Assembly (NCBI GenBank): GCA_040954595.2
Contig: CM082576.2
Location: 13,950,001 to 14,014,000 of the forward strand
DNA: 64,000 bases
Reading direction: 5' to 3'
From: Balanoglossus misakiensis
Lineage: Eukaryota > Hemichordata
The position numbers were made by a program, and so were the translations under genes. Positions 35,970 through 47,086 of the stretch are shown in pieces (within the stretch, counting starts at the first letter, position 1; every line of letters begins with the position of its first letter). Under the pieces are notes generated by a model. The model ran no database searches. It saw nothing but the letters and a program-made list of their open reading frames with translations, and had not been told where the DNA came from.

Positions 35970-37634
35970 CTACAGCTCCAAGATAAACTTTGCCTTCTTC
36001 GCTATTGCATCTTTGTCGAGTTTCCCGGTTGGACCAGTGGGCAATGATTGGAAAAACACAACAAACTTTGGAACAACGAATGTGGGCAAATGAACTGCAG
36101 CAAACTGCAAAATATCCTCTGCAGTCGCTTCTTCTCCCGTTTTCAGACAAACACAGGCACATACTTCTTCAACTAGTCGTTCATCGGGAACGCCAACAGT
36201 ATATGACATTTCTACCTTGGGGTGCACATTCAACACTTTGTCAACTTCTTGAGGATATATGTTGAGTGCTTCCTTTATGATGACGTCTTTCTTTCGCCCG
36301 ATGACGTCAATGCAGCCATCATCTTCCATCACACAAAGATCACCAGTGTGGTACCAACCGCGGTCATCCAAGACTGCCTTAGTCTGTTCTTCGTCACCTT
36401 CATACCGTAGCATCATGGAAGGTGATCTAATGCACAGTTCGCCTATTGTTCCGAGAGGCACTATCAGACCCTCGTCGTTGATTATTTTCATCTCATTGTG
36501 ATCAACTAAATAACCACATTTCTCGAACTTCTCGGGATTGGTGTTGAACGTCAAAAAGCCAACCTCTGTACAGCCCAGTACACCGTATATGTTTTGGCAG
36601 ACCTGACTTCTGAGCTTTTGAAAGGTTTCCCTCATAATTCTATTCCCGGTTAAAAGTAAGTATCGGAGGGAATGCAGTTGACCCTCCCGCAGTTTAGGGG
36701 AATGCATCAGATCGAATAAACGTGCAAACATCAGGCAGGCAACTGTGACATTCTCTTGCTCGATCAAATCTATCACTTCCGCTGCCCCGGACTCTTGATC
36801 CGCTACAACAGTTTTAAATCCGTGACAAACGCCCATAACGGTAGAGAGCTCTCCGGAGGCATGAGTGAATTTGCTTAACGAGATAAAACACACTTCTGTG
36901 TTTACCGTTTCTAACAAGTGTCGACCGTAGGTGTACAAGTTCTCTATAGGAGATCTATGGGATCTGACCACAGCTTTAGGAAAGCCAGTACTGCCAGATG
37001 TCATGAAAATCGTTATTTCATCGTCCTGTTGGACAGTTCTCCGTAATTTATCAACACACTCAATATCTCTTTCATCACCAATCTTCATTACATCTTCAAA
37101 GCGAATCATTCCTGGCTTTTCGTCTTGACCGAGGTGAATTACCGTTCGAAGGGTTGGTATTTTTGCCATGGTTTGACCGTTTGCCATGTTTGCTGTCTCT
37201 GTTGCGGCAGCCAACACACCGTGCTCTTGGTCACCAGGTGCGACGATAAATGCAACCACTTTCGTTTTATTGGCCAGTCGCTCTATGTACTCTGAGTTGT
37301 AGCCAACCATAAATCGGACACACACCAGTTTGGTGTAAGCCATCGCATAAAGGGAACTGACCCACTCATAGCAATTATTGGCCAAGATGCCAACACGTTC
37401 ACCTGGCTGCAGACCCAGGTGCACAAAGCCAGCAGCCAAGCTGATGACGTCTTTGCGTAGTTGTTGAAATGTGACACGCTGCTTTGTGTTGTCTTTTGAA
37501 GCAAAGACAAAAGCCTCCTTATCAGGAAAGTCGGTTGCTGATTGGTCCAGTATATCACACAAAGTCTTCCCTGTCAAAGGTGTACTGGATGCGGCATGTA
37601 GATAGCTGTGTCTGGGTTTGTACGCTCTGTACAT
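35970..37634 (-). CDS. ACSF2-like acyl-CoA synthetase, copy 1
   Basis: ANL-superfamily adenylating enzyme expected to form an acyl-adenylate and then a CoA thioester. It has 554 codons without an intron. Core motifs: A3 P-loop TSGSTGFPK (212-220), A5 GCTEVG (354-359), A7 YHTGDL (428-433), A8 hinge GRKKD (446-450) and the A10 catalytic Lys in TGKLDK (Lys 538). The residues after the hinge read IIKEALNIYP instead of the usual IIRGxxNIYP, so the A8 Arg-Gly is lost; copy 2 shares this. The P-loop ends PKAVV, not PKGVV. The N-terminus (SYLHAASSTPL) and overall layout resemble ACSF2 proteins. No peroxisomal SKL tail is present, and a mitochondrial presequence is not obvious. The ATG lies 14 bases after an acceptor (intron 37649-39222). 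The matching donor GAG|GTAAGTCAC follows 39223, so the first exon is non-coding. Confidence 0.9.
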   Translation of the reverse strand: MYRAYKPRHSYLHAASSTPLTGKTLCDILDQSATDFPDKEAFVFASKDNTKQRVTFQQLRKDVISLAAGFVHLGLQPGERVGILANNCYEWVSSLYAMAYTKLVCVRFMVGYNSEYIERLANKTKVVAFIVAPGDQEHGVLAAATETANMANGQTMAKIPTLRTVIHLGQDEKPGMIRFEDVMKIGDERDIECVDKLRRTVQQDDEITIFMTSGSTGFPKAVVRSHRSPIENLYTYGRHLLETVNTEVCFISLSKFTHASGELSTVMGVCHGFKTVVADQESGAAEVIDLIEQENVTVACLMFARLFDLMHSPKLREGQLHSLRYLLLTGNRIMRETFQKLRSQVCQNIYGVLGCTEVGFLTFNTNPEKFEKCGYLVDHNEMKIINDEGLIVPLGTIGELCIRSPSMMLRYEGDEEQTKAVLDDRGWYHTGDLCVMEDDGCIDVIGRKKDVIIKEALNIYPQEVDKVLNVHPKVEMSYTVGVPDERLVEEVCACVCLKTGEEATAEDILQFAAVHLPTFVVPKFVVFFQSLPTGPTGKLDKDAIAKKAKFILEL

Positions 37635-37817
37635 CGTGAATGGTTTGCCTGTAACAGAAAACAGTCAACAATTAATTAACATTTACTTAGGTATTTTAAA
37701 ATGGACGCAGATAGTTGGCAAGTTAGTAAACAGGGTTGCCATTTTCGGGTTCAAACGTTCGTAAATTCAACAGTATTTTTATTTTATTTATTTACTTTAA
37801 CCCCACGCGACTGTGGT

Positions 37818-38173
37818 TTAAAGGGACAAAGTCTCTCTCTTGCTGCCTTTTTTCCATTAATTATGTTTGATACAAGACACCGTTTATGTCATTCTACATG
37901 TGGATATATAATGAATCAATGTTCAACCACACACAACTTCCATCCCACTTGTAGGGTATGAGAGTAAAAACTCGCCCAAAATTAATAAATGGTAAAGACC
38001 AATTATTCATTTTGGGAGACTTTTTCACTCTTGTGTCTACAAGCGGGATGGAAGTTGTGTGTGGTCGCACATTGATTCACTATATATCCGCATGTAGAAT
38101 AACATAAATGGTGTCTTGTATCAAACATAATTAATGAAAAGAGGGCAGCTAGAGAGAGACTTTGTCCCTTTAA
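37818..38173. mobile_element. TTAA MITE (AGGGACAAAG family) in copy 1 5' UTR intron
   Basis: 356 bases including TTAA at both ends (37818-37821 and 38170-38173). The termini are AGGGACAAAGTCTCTCTC and its reverse complement, with long foldback arms. It lies at the site that is empty in unit 3 (48935-48938). Confidence 0.92.
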
Positions 38174-41100
38174 CCGCACATTTTCACTGCTGCATTCTAG
38201 TTCAGGGGCCCATTTTACCACTCTCAGCAGTGGTAAAACAGTATTTTACCATGTCGCTGGATTGAGCTCTCTCGTCCAATCAGAATGGCGGACGGTAGCA
38301 TGGTATAATATGAATAAGTTTATTTGTGGTTCAGGGTCGGAGCTCTGAAGCAAGTATACCGTGAGAACGCTCAGATAAATTAACAACATTCAAAAACGCC
38401 ACCCTGCGCGACTTTTTGGGCATGTTTACAGAGTACCCAGTGTCTTCGGTCAGCATCCATTGTGAAGTCAACCATGATGATAGACGCGAGCGGTTTTCTA
38501 ACCATTTTGTTTTTGTTTTGGTCAAACAATGACAGAATGAAATACCACATTCCCCCAAGTACAACGAAAACTAACCGTTTTGCACGCATTTTATCGGTGT
38601 GCAATTATCCCAAAATAGTTTCAATCGTGTCGATGTTGTTCAATGTTCGTCACGGCTGAGATCGGATGCGTTAGGATTGGCGAATCTGATAGTGCCCAAT
38701 CGACTACAGTTCGTAATCATGGCGTTATGCTTATCAGGATAGTGTCATATTTCCAAAATATCATGGAACGTAGTACAGCTCGTTTTCTGAACGGTATCAA
38801 AGAGCACTTTGAGATTTATCATAGCAGTACCATGTTAATGAACGGCCATTTCCATATTAAACACACGTGTGCAACTAGGCCCACAACTCCAAAGTTCCAT
38901 CAGCGAACTTGATGAAACTTGCCAGAGATATAGTTTTCACAGTCACGTTATTAACCTATTCTTCTAGATCAAAAAGTGGTAAAAGCACAACCCAAACGGG
39001 GTGGCATGTAAACACGTATCCTCGGGGCAGCTATCCAGACGTTGCTAAATGAATCGCACCCTAGCGTCTGTATTATTTACAACCCTGGGAACTTTACATT
39101 GTTTGTTTCAAAGACTACAAGTAAGGAGTATGACGTGACCGGGTGACAAATTTCAAAATCCGCTGCAGTCTCACACTCCGCTGGGAAGAACATTAACAGG
39201 CGAAAAAATCAAAGTGACTTACCTCCAAAACTATTTGAATACAAAAACACTTCGCCAAGTGAAACCACTCTATCGCAGAAGATGATAGTGTGTTCCTGGA
39301 CACATTAAATAGTGTGGATAAAGTGTTGGGAGTGTTGAAGTACAACAAACTTTTGCCAGTCTTTAGTGAATTCCAGACACTTGGACAAATAAGGAAACAG
39401 TAGATAGACGTCACCGTCACGTGAGATTTCAATATAATGAGATTGGACTAATGACCTTCGTCTGACCCTTGTCTACCTTCGGTACTGTCTGGGCCGGCTA
39501 TATGATAAGGAATTTACAACGCGGATTTCTAACGACGCCAAAATACAATTCTAAACTGATATCCAAAGCCATTTCAAAACCTGTTGACCTTGATCCCTTC
39601 CCGTAACTTCAAGAGCTCATCCAATAACGAGACCATGAGTTTCAATAGAAGCCACAGGCGTCAATTACTGATTTAGCAGCTTGATTGATTCAACAGGTTG
39701 AATCACGCTGGCCCCCTACCACATTCCAACAGCTGGTTGCGTTTTTAGCGTAGCGCAGCCAGCGGTGAGAATGGGACATGACTTTTGTTTTTATGTGCCA
39801 ATTTTGCTGTCGACAATCCTCCGCATTATTTGGAAAGTTACGCACATGGTTAGATTTGCTTCGGCTTCGTGTGTGTAGTTTTTTTTTATCATTTCTCGTA
39901 TTCAGCAACTGGAAAACTAAAGTTTGCAAACATGAATCGTAGCGTATGTGAACGCGTATAAAGTCATGGGATCGCGTAGTAACCGAAACCATTAGCTCAG
40001 CCGCAAATTCAAAACTCTCGCTCTAGTTAAAACTCTTTGTAAAGAAAAAAAATCACCAAACGCCGATTACTGGGCTAGTCTAGAAATTTAAAGCCCGGTG
40101 AGCTGCAACTCGATGAAAAAAATTGACCCGTTAAATAATCCGGGATATTTTTTAAATTCTGTTTAAATGGTATTGCCTTATAGTATATCAATATAACACT
40201 TATTTGTGACAAAATGGCCTAGTGTTTTCTGTTTTGTTTCAATTAATTCTATTGGGACATATACAGCGTGCCATCAAAGTTCTGATACCGGTCATAAGAA
40301 AAGTGCAAGGACTTCTTCCAGAATAAAGCAGAATATAAAAACACAAGAGACACTCTTCGTGTACAAAGTTCTATTGTGTTTAATGTCTCTGGGTAGGTGA
40401 CGTGAATGAAATGGTAATGTACACTTAACTGATATATATTGTAAATAAGCGGTTTATGTTTCAAAAGATATAAAGTAAATTTATTTAGCTTTATTTTTTT
40501 CGATATTTTTAATCAGTGGCAGCTCTATGCAAAAGAAAATCATATGTGCAAATCATATGTGAACAGTGTACAGACTGGGCACACTTGCACCAACTGGTAT
40601 GTATTTACAGTTCAGTGGTTCCTCGTATCTGTCTCTCTATTGGTAACTTGTATTTCTTTGTCCAATACACTCTGTTCTGTCTGGTCATGTTTGTCAGAAC
40701 CTGACGAAAGAATGGACTTGCGAAATGCCACGCTTTTTTATTCCCCAATGGGTCCATCTGTTAGTTGAAAACGTTGTGATAATATGAATGAAACGACTCT
40801 TATAGTGTCCAACCCATGCATGCCAGTCTTCCACTGTTTATAATTTGGAGAGGCATTCTTATTCATAATTGTGATGAGTGATATGGACTTTTATTTATTT
40901 AAACTTCATTTCGGATTGATTAAAATATCGTCCATAGACAAATATAGTAAAATTGGTAAGCCATTAACTCATGTAAATACAAGAATACACAATTAAAAAA
41001 GGGGGTTGAGAGGGTTTTAGTAGCGATTTCATAGTCGGCGTTCAAAGGAAAATTAAACGCCAATTGTTTAAATCATCTTCTGATTCCCTTGTTAACCCTT

Positions 41101-41532
41101 TCACCCCGGCCCCTTCTTTAGAGGTCCAACTTTTACGGTGACCCTATATAGGAAACAATGGGTTTTGACTGGTGGTTAAAGGGTTAGAAAGGAGTGTGAG
41201 AACACAACCCAACGTTTCTGGAATGTCATTGTTTTCCATAGCTAGATGAATTCTGAATAAACTGCCATATGATCGGTTTTCAACGCAGGTCTGATGTCTA
41301 CTCTTTTTCTAATTTTGAGGACGAAGATGTAATCAGTTCTTCTGTGGATTTTGTTCGGATGCAAACGCGTACATGGAAATTATTGAAGCGATGGATCCTC
41401 CAAACACCAACCAAACTGAAGTGAAACAGTTGTAGTTGTTGTAAGAATGGGACAGAATTATTTCGGTACAAGATTGGCGTTACTCTTGTTGTGGTAGATT
41501 CATTTACGCATTCGTTAATACAGTGCTGTGAT

Positions 41533-43197
41533 CTACAGCTCCAAGTTCAACTTTGCTTTCTTCGCTATTGCATCTTTGTCGAGTTTCCCGGTTGGACCAG
41601 TGGGCAATGATTGGAAAAACACAACAAACTTTGGAACAACGAATGCGGGCAAATGAACTGCAGCAAACTGCAAAATATCCTCTGCAGTCGCTTCTTCTCC
41701 CGTTTTCAGACAAACACAGGCACATACTTCTTCAACTAGTCGTTCATCGGGAACGCCAACAGTATATGACATTTCTACCTTGGGGTGCCCATTCAACACT
41801 TTGTCAACTTCTTGAGGATATATGTTGAGTGCTTCCTTTATGATGACGTCTTTCTTTCGCCCGATGACGTCAATGCAGCCATCATCTTCCATCACACAAA
41901 GATCACCAGTGTGGTACCAACCGCGGCCATCCAAGACTCCCCTAGTCTGTTCTTCGTCACCCTCATACCGTAGCATCATGGAGGGTGATCTAATGCACAG
42001 TTCGCCTATTGTTCCGAGAGGCACTATCAGACCCTCGTCGTTGATTATTTTCATCTCATTGTGACCAACTAAATAACCACATTTCTCGAACTTCTCGGGA
42101 TTGGTGTTGAACGTCAAAAAGCCAACCTCTGTACAGCCCAGTACACTGTATATGTTCTGACAGACCTGAATTCTGAGCTTTAGAAAGGTTTCCCTCAGAA
42201 TTCTATTCCCGGTTAAAAGTAAGTATCGGAGAGAATGCAGTTGGCGCGCCCGCAGTTTAGGGGAATGCATCAGATCGAATAAACGTGCAAACATCAGGCA
42301 GGCAACTGTGACATTCTCTTGCTCGATCAAATCTATCACTTCCTCTGCCCCGGACTCTTGATCCGGTACGACAGTTTTAAATCCGTGACAAACGCCCATA
42401 ACGGTAGAGAGCTCTCCGGAGGCATGAGCGAATTTGCTTAACGAGATAAAACACACTTCTGTGTTTACCGTTTCTAACAAGTGTCGACCGTAGGTGTACA
42501 AGTTCTCTATAGCAGATCTATGGGATCTGACCACACCTTTAGGAATCCCTGTACTGCCAGATGTAAATAGAATCATTATTTCATCATCCTGTTGGACAGT
42601 TCTCCGTAATTTCTCAACACCTTCAATATCTCTTTCATCACCAATCGTCATCACATCTTCAAATCGAACCATTCCTGACTTGTCGTCTTGACCGAGGTGA
42701 ATTACCGTTCGGAGGGTTGGTATTTTTGCCATGGTTTGACCGTTTGCCATGTTTGCTGTCTCTGTTGCGGCAGCCAACACAATGTGCTCTTGGACGCCAG
42801 GTGCGACGATAAATGCAACCACTTTCGTTTTATTGGCCAGTCGTTCTATGTACTCTGAATTGTAGCCAACCATAAATCGGACACACACCAGTTTGGCGTA
42901 AGCCATCGCATAAAGGGAACTGACCCACTCATAGCAATTATTGGCCAAGATGCCAACACGTTCACCTGGCTGCAGACCCAGGTGCACAAATCCAGAAGCC
43001 AAGCTGATGACGTCTTTGCGTAGTTGTTTAAATGTGACACGCTGCTTTGTGTTGTCTTTTGAAGCAAAGACAAAAGCCTCCTTATCAGGAAAGTCGGTTG
43101 CTGATTGGTCCAGTATATCACACAAAGTCTTCCCTGTCAAAGGTGTACTGGATGCGGCATGTAGATAGCTGTGTCTGGGTTTGTACGCTCTGTACAT
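41533..43197 (-). CDS. ACSF2-like acyl-CoA synthetase, copy 2
   Basis: 554 codons, about 34 residue differences from copy 1 by my reading. It carries the other P-loop variant (MILFTSGSTGIPKGVV), shared with copy 4, but the same altered A8 segment (IIKEALNIYP) as copy 1. It is therefore a mosaic. Further private changes near A7 are TRGVLDGRG. Catalytic Lys 538 and YHTGDL are intact. The 5' UTR intron runs from an acceptor 14 bases before the ATG (exon start 43211) to a donor after 44775. Whether the A8 change allows thioester formation is unclear from sequence alone. Confidence 0.9.
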   Translation of the reverse strand: MYRAYKPRHSYLHAASSTPLTGKTLCDILDQSATDFPDKEAFVFASKDNTKQRVTFKQLRKDVISLASGFVHLGLQPGERVGILANNCYEWVSSLYAMAYAKLVCVRFMVGYNSEYIERLANKTKVVAFIVAPGVQEHIVLAAATETANMANGQTMAKIPTLRTVIHLGQDDKSGMVRFEDVMTIGDERDIEGVEKLRRTVQQDDEIMILFTSGSTGIPKGVVRSHRSAIENLYTYGRHLLETVNTEVCFISLSKFAHASGELSTVMGVCHGFKTVVPDQESGAEEVIDLIEQENVTVACLMFARLFDLMHSPKLRARQLHSLRYLLLTGNRILRETFLKLRIQVCQNIYSVLGCTEVGFLTFNTNPEKFEKCGYLVGHNEMKIINDEGLIVPLGTIGELCIRSPSMMLRYEGDEEQTRGVLDGRGWYHTGDLCVMEDDGCIDVIGRKKDVIIKEALNIYPQEVDKVLNGHPKVEMSYTVGVPDERLVEEVCACVCLKTGEEATAEDILQFAAVHLPAFVVPKFVVFFQSLPTGPTGKLDKDAIAKKAKLNLEL

Positions 43198-43380
43198 CGT
43201 GAATGGTTTGCCTGTAACAGAAAACAGTCAACAATTAATTAACATTTACTTAGGTATTTTAAAATGGACGCAGATAGTTGGCAAGTTAGTAAACAGGGTT
43301 GCCATTTTCGGGTTCAAACGTTCGTAAATTCAACAGTATTTTTATTTTATTTATTTACTTTAACCCCACGCGACTGTGGT

Positions 43381-43736
43381 TTAAAGGGACAAAGTCTCTC
43401 TCTTGCTGCCTTTTTTCCATTAATTATGTTTGATATAAGACACCGTTTATGTCATTCTACATGTGGATATATAATGAATCAATGTTCAACCACACACAAC
43501 TTCCATCCCACTTGTAGGGTATGAGAGTAAAAACTCGCCCAAAATTAATAAATGGTAAAGACCAATTATTCATTTTGGGCGACTTTTTCACTCTTGTGTC
43601 TACAAGCGGGATGGAAGTTGTGTGTGGTCGCACATTGATTCACTATATATCCGCATGTAGAATAACATAAATGGTGTCTTGTATCAAACATAATTAATGA
43701 AAAGAGGGCAGCTAGAGAGAGACTTTGTCCCTTTAA
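43381..43736. mobile_element. TTAA MITE (AGGGACAAAG family) in copy 2 5' UTR intron
   Basis: Same 356-base length and same insertion point as the copy at 37818-38173, nearly identical in sequence. It was therefore duplicated with the unit rather than inserted independently. Confidence 0.92.
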
Positions 43737-46700
43737 CCGCACATTTTCACTGCTGCATTCTAGTTCAGGGGCCCATTTTAACACTCTCAGCAGTGGTAAA
43801 ACAGTATTTTACCATGTCGCTGGATTGAGCTCTCTCGTCCAATCAGAATGGCGGACGGTAGCATGGTATAATATGAATAAGTTTATTTGTGGTTCAGGGT
43901 CGGAGCTCTGATGCAAGTATACAGTGAGAACGCACAAATAAAATAACAACATTCAAAAACGCCACCCTGCGCGACTTTTTGGGCATGTTTACAGAGTACC
44001 CAGTGTCTTCGGTCAGCATCCATTGTGAAGTCAACCATGATGATAGACGCGAGCGGTTTTCTAACCATTTTGTTTTTGGTCAAACAATGACAGAATTAAA
44101 TACCACATTCTCCCCAAGTACAACGAAAACTAATCGTTTTGTACGCCTTCTATCGGTATGCAATTATCCCAAAATAGTTTCAATCGTGTCGATGTTGTTC
44201 AGTGTTCGTCACGGCTGAGATCGGATGCGTTAGGTTTTGCGGATCTGATTATTGTCCAATCGACTACAGTTCGTAATCATGGCGTTATGCTTATCAGGAT
44301 AGTGTCATATTTCCAACATGTCATGGAACGTAGTACAGCTTGTTTTCTGAACGATATCAAAGAGCACTTTGAGATTTATCATAGCAGTACCATGTTAATG
44401 AACGGCTATTTCCATATTAAACACACGTGTGCAACTAGGCCCACAACTCCATCAGCGAACTTGATGAAACTTGCCAGAGATATAGTTTTCACAGTCACGT
44501 TATTAACCTATTCTTCTAGATCAAAAAGTGGTAAAAGCACAACCCAAACGGGGTGGCATGTAAACACGTATCCTCGGGGCAGCTATCCAGACGTTGCTAA
44601 ATGCATCGCACCCTAGCGTCTGTATTATTTACAACCCTGGGAATTTTACATTGTTTGTTTCAAAGACTGCAAGTAAGGAGTATGACGTGACCGGGTGACA
44701 AATTTCAAAATCCGCTGCAGTCTCACACTCCGCTGGGAAGAACATTAATAGGCGAAAAGATCAAAGTGACTTACCTCCAAAACTATTTGAATACACATAC
44801 ACTTCGCCAAGTGAAACCACTCTATCGCAGAAGATGATAGTGTGCTCTTGGACACATTAAATAGTGTGGATAAAGTGTTGGGAGTGTTGAAATACAACAA
44901 ACTTTTGCCAGTCTTTGGTGAATTCCAGACACTTGGACAAATAAGGAAACAGTAGATAGACGTCACCGTCACGTGAGATTTCAATATAATGAGATTGGAC
45001 TAAATGACCTTCGTCTGACCCTTGTCTACCTTCGGTACTGCATGGGCCGGCTATATGATAAGGAATTTACAACGCGGATTTCTAACGACGCCAAAATACA
45101 ATTCTAAACTGATATCCAAAGCCATTTCAAAACCTGTTGACCTTGATCCCTTCCCGTAACTTCAAGAGCTCATCCAATAACGAGACCATGAGTTTCAATA
45201 GAAGCCACAGGCGTCAATTACTAATTTAGCAGCTTGATTGATTCAACAGGTTGAATCACGCTGGCCCCCTACCACATTCCAACAGCTGGTTGCGTTTTTA
45301 GCGTAGCGCAGCCAGCGGTGAGAATGGGACATGACTTTTGTTTTTATGTGCCAATTTTGCTGTCGACAATCCTCCGCATTATTTGGAAAGTTACGCACAT
45401 GGTTAGATTTGCTTCGGCTTCGTGTGTGTAGTTTTTTTTTTATCATTTCTCGTATTCAGCAACTGGAAAACTAAAGTTTGCAAACATGAATCGTAGCGTA
45501 TGTGAACGCGTATAAAGTCATGGGATCGCGTAGTAACCGAAACCATTAGCTCAGCCGCAAATTCAAAACTCTCGCTCTAGTTAAAACTCTTTGTAAAGAA
45601 AAAAAATCACCAAACGCCGATTACTGGGCTAGTCTAGAAATTTAAAGCCCGGTGAGCTGCAACTCGATGAAAAAAATTGACCCGTTAAATAATCCGGGAT
45701 ATTTTTTAAATTCTGTTTAAATGGTATTGCCTGATAGTATATCAATATAACACTTATTTGTGACAAAATGGCCTAGTGTTTTCTGTTTTGTTTCAATTAA
45801 TTCTATCGGGACATATACAGCGTGCCATCAAAGTTCTGATACCGGTCATAAGAAAAGTGCAAGGACTTCTTCCAGAATAAAGCAGAATATAAAAACACAA
45901 GAGACACTCTTCGTGTACAAAGTTCTATTGTGTTTAATGTCTCTGGGTAGGTGACGTGAATGAAATGGTAATGTACACTTAACTGATATATATTGTAAAT
46001 AAGCGGTTTATGTTTCAAAAGATATAAAGTAAATTTATTTAGCTTTATTTTTTTCGATATTTTTAATCAGTGGCAGCTCTATGCAAAAGAAAATCATATG
46101 TGCAAATCATATGTGAACAGTGTACAGACTGGGCACACTTGCACCAACTGGTATGTATTTACAGTTCAGTGGTTCCTCGTATCTGTCTCTCTATTGGTAA
46201 CTTGTATTTCTTTGTCCAATACACTCTGTTCTGTCTGGTCATGTTTGTCAGAACCTGACGAAAGAATGGACTTGCGAAATGCCACGCTTTTTTATTCCCC
46301 AATGGGTCCATCTGTTAGTTGAAAACGTTGTGATAATATGAATGAAACGACTCTTATAGTGTCCAACCCATGCATGCCAGTCTTCCACTGTTTATAATTT
46401 GGAGAGGCATTCTTATTCATAATTGTGATGAGTGATATGGACTTTTATTTATTTAAACTTCATTTCGGATTGATTAAAATATCGTCCATAGACAAATATA
46501 GTAAAATTGGTAAGCCATTAACTCATGTAAATACAAGAATACACAATTAAAAAAGGGGGTTGAGAGGGTTTTAGTAGCGATTTCATAGTCGGCGTTCAAA
46601 GGAAAATTAAACGCCAATTGTTTAAATCATCTTCTGATTCCCTTGTTAACCCTTTCACCCCGGCCCCTTCTTTAGAGGTCCAACTTTTACGGTGACCCTA

Positions 46701-47086
46701 TATAGGAAACAATGGGTTTTGACTGGTGGTTAAAGGGTTAGAAAGGAGTGTGAGAACACAACCCAACGTTTCTGGAATGTCATTGTTTTCCATAGCTAGA
46801 TGAATTCTGAATAAACTGCCATATGATCGGTTTTCAACGCAGGTCTGATGTCTACTCTTTTTCTAATTTTGAGGACGAAGATGTAATCAGTTCTTCTGTG
46901 GATTTTGTTCGGATGCAAACGCGTACATGGAAATTATTGAAGCGATGGATCCTCCAAACACCAACCAAACTGAAGTGAAACAGTTGTAGTTGTTGTAAGA
47001 ATGGGACAGAATTATTTCGGTACAAGATTGGCGTTACTCTTGTTGTGGTAGATTCATTTACGCATTCGTTAATACAGTGCTGTGAT

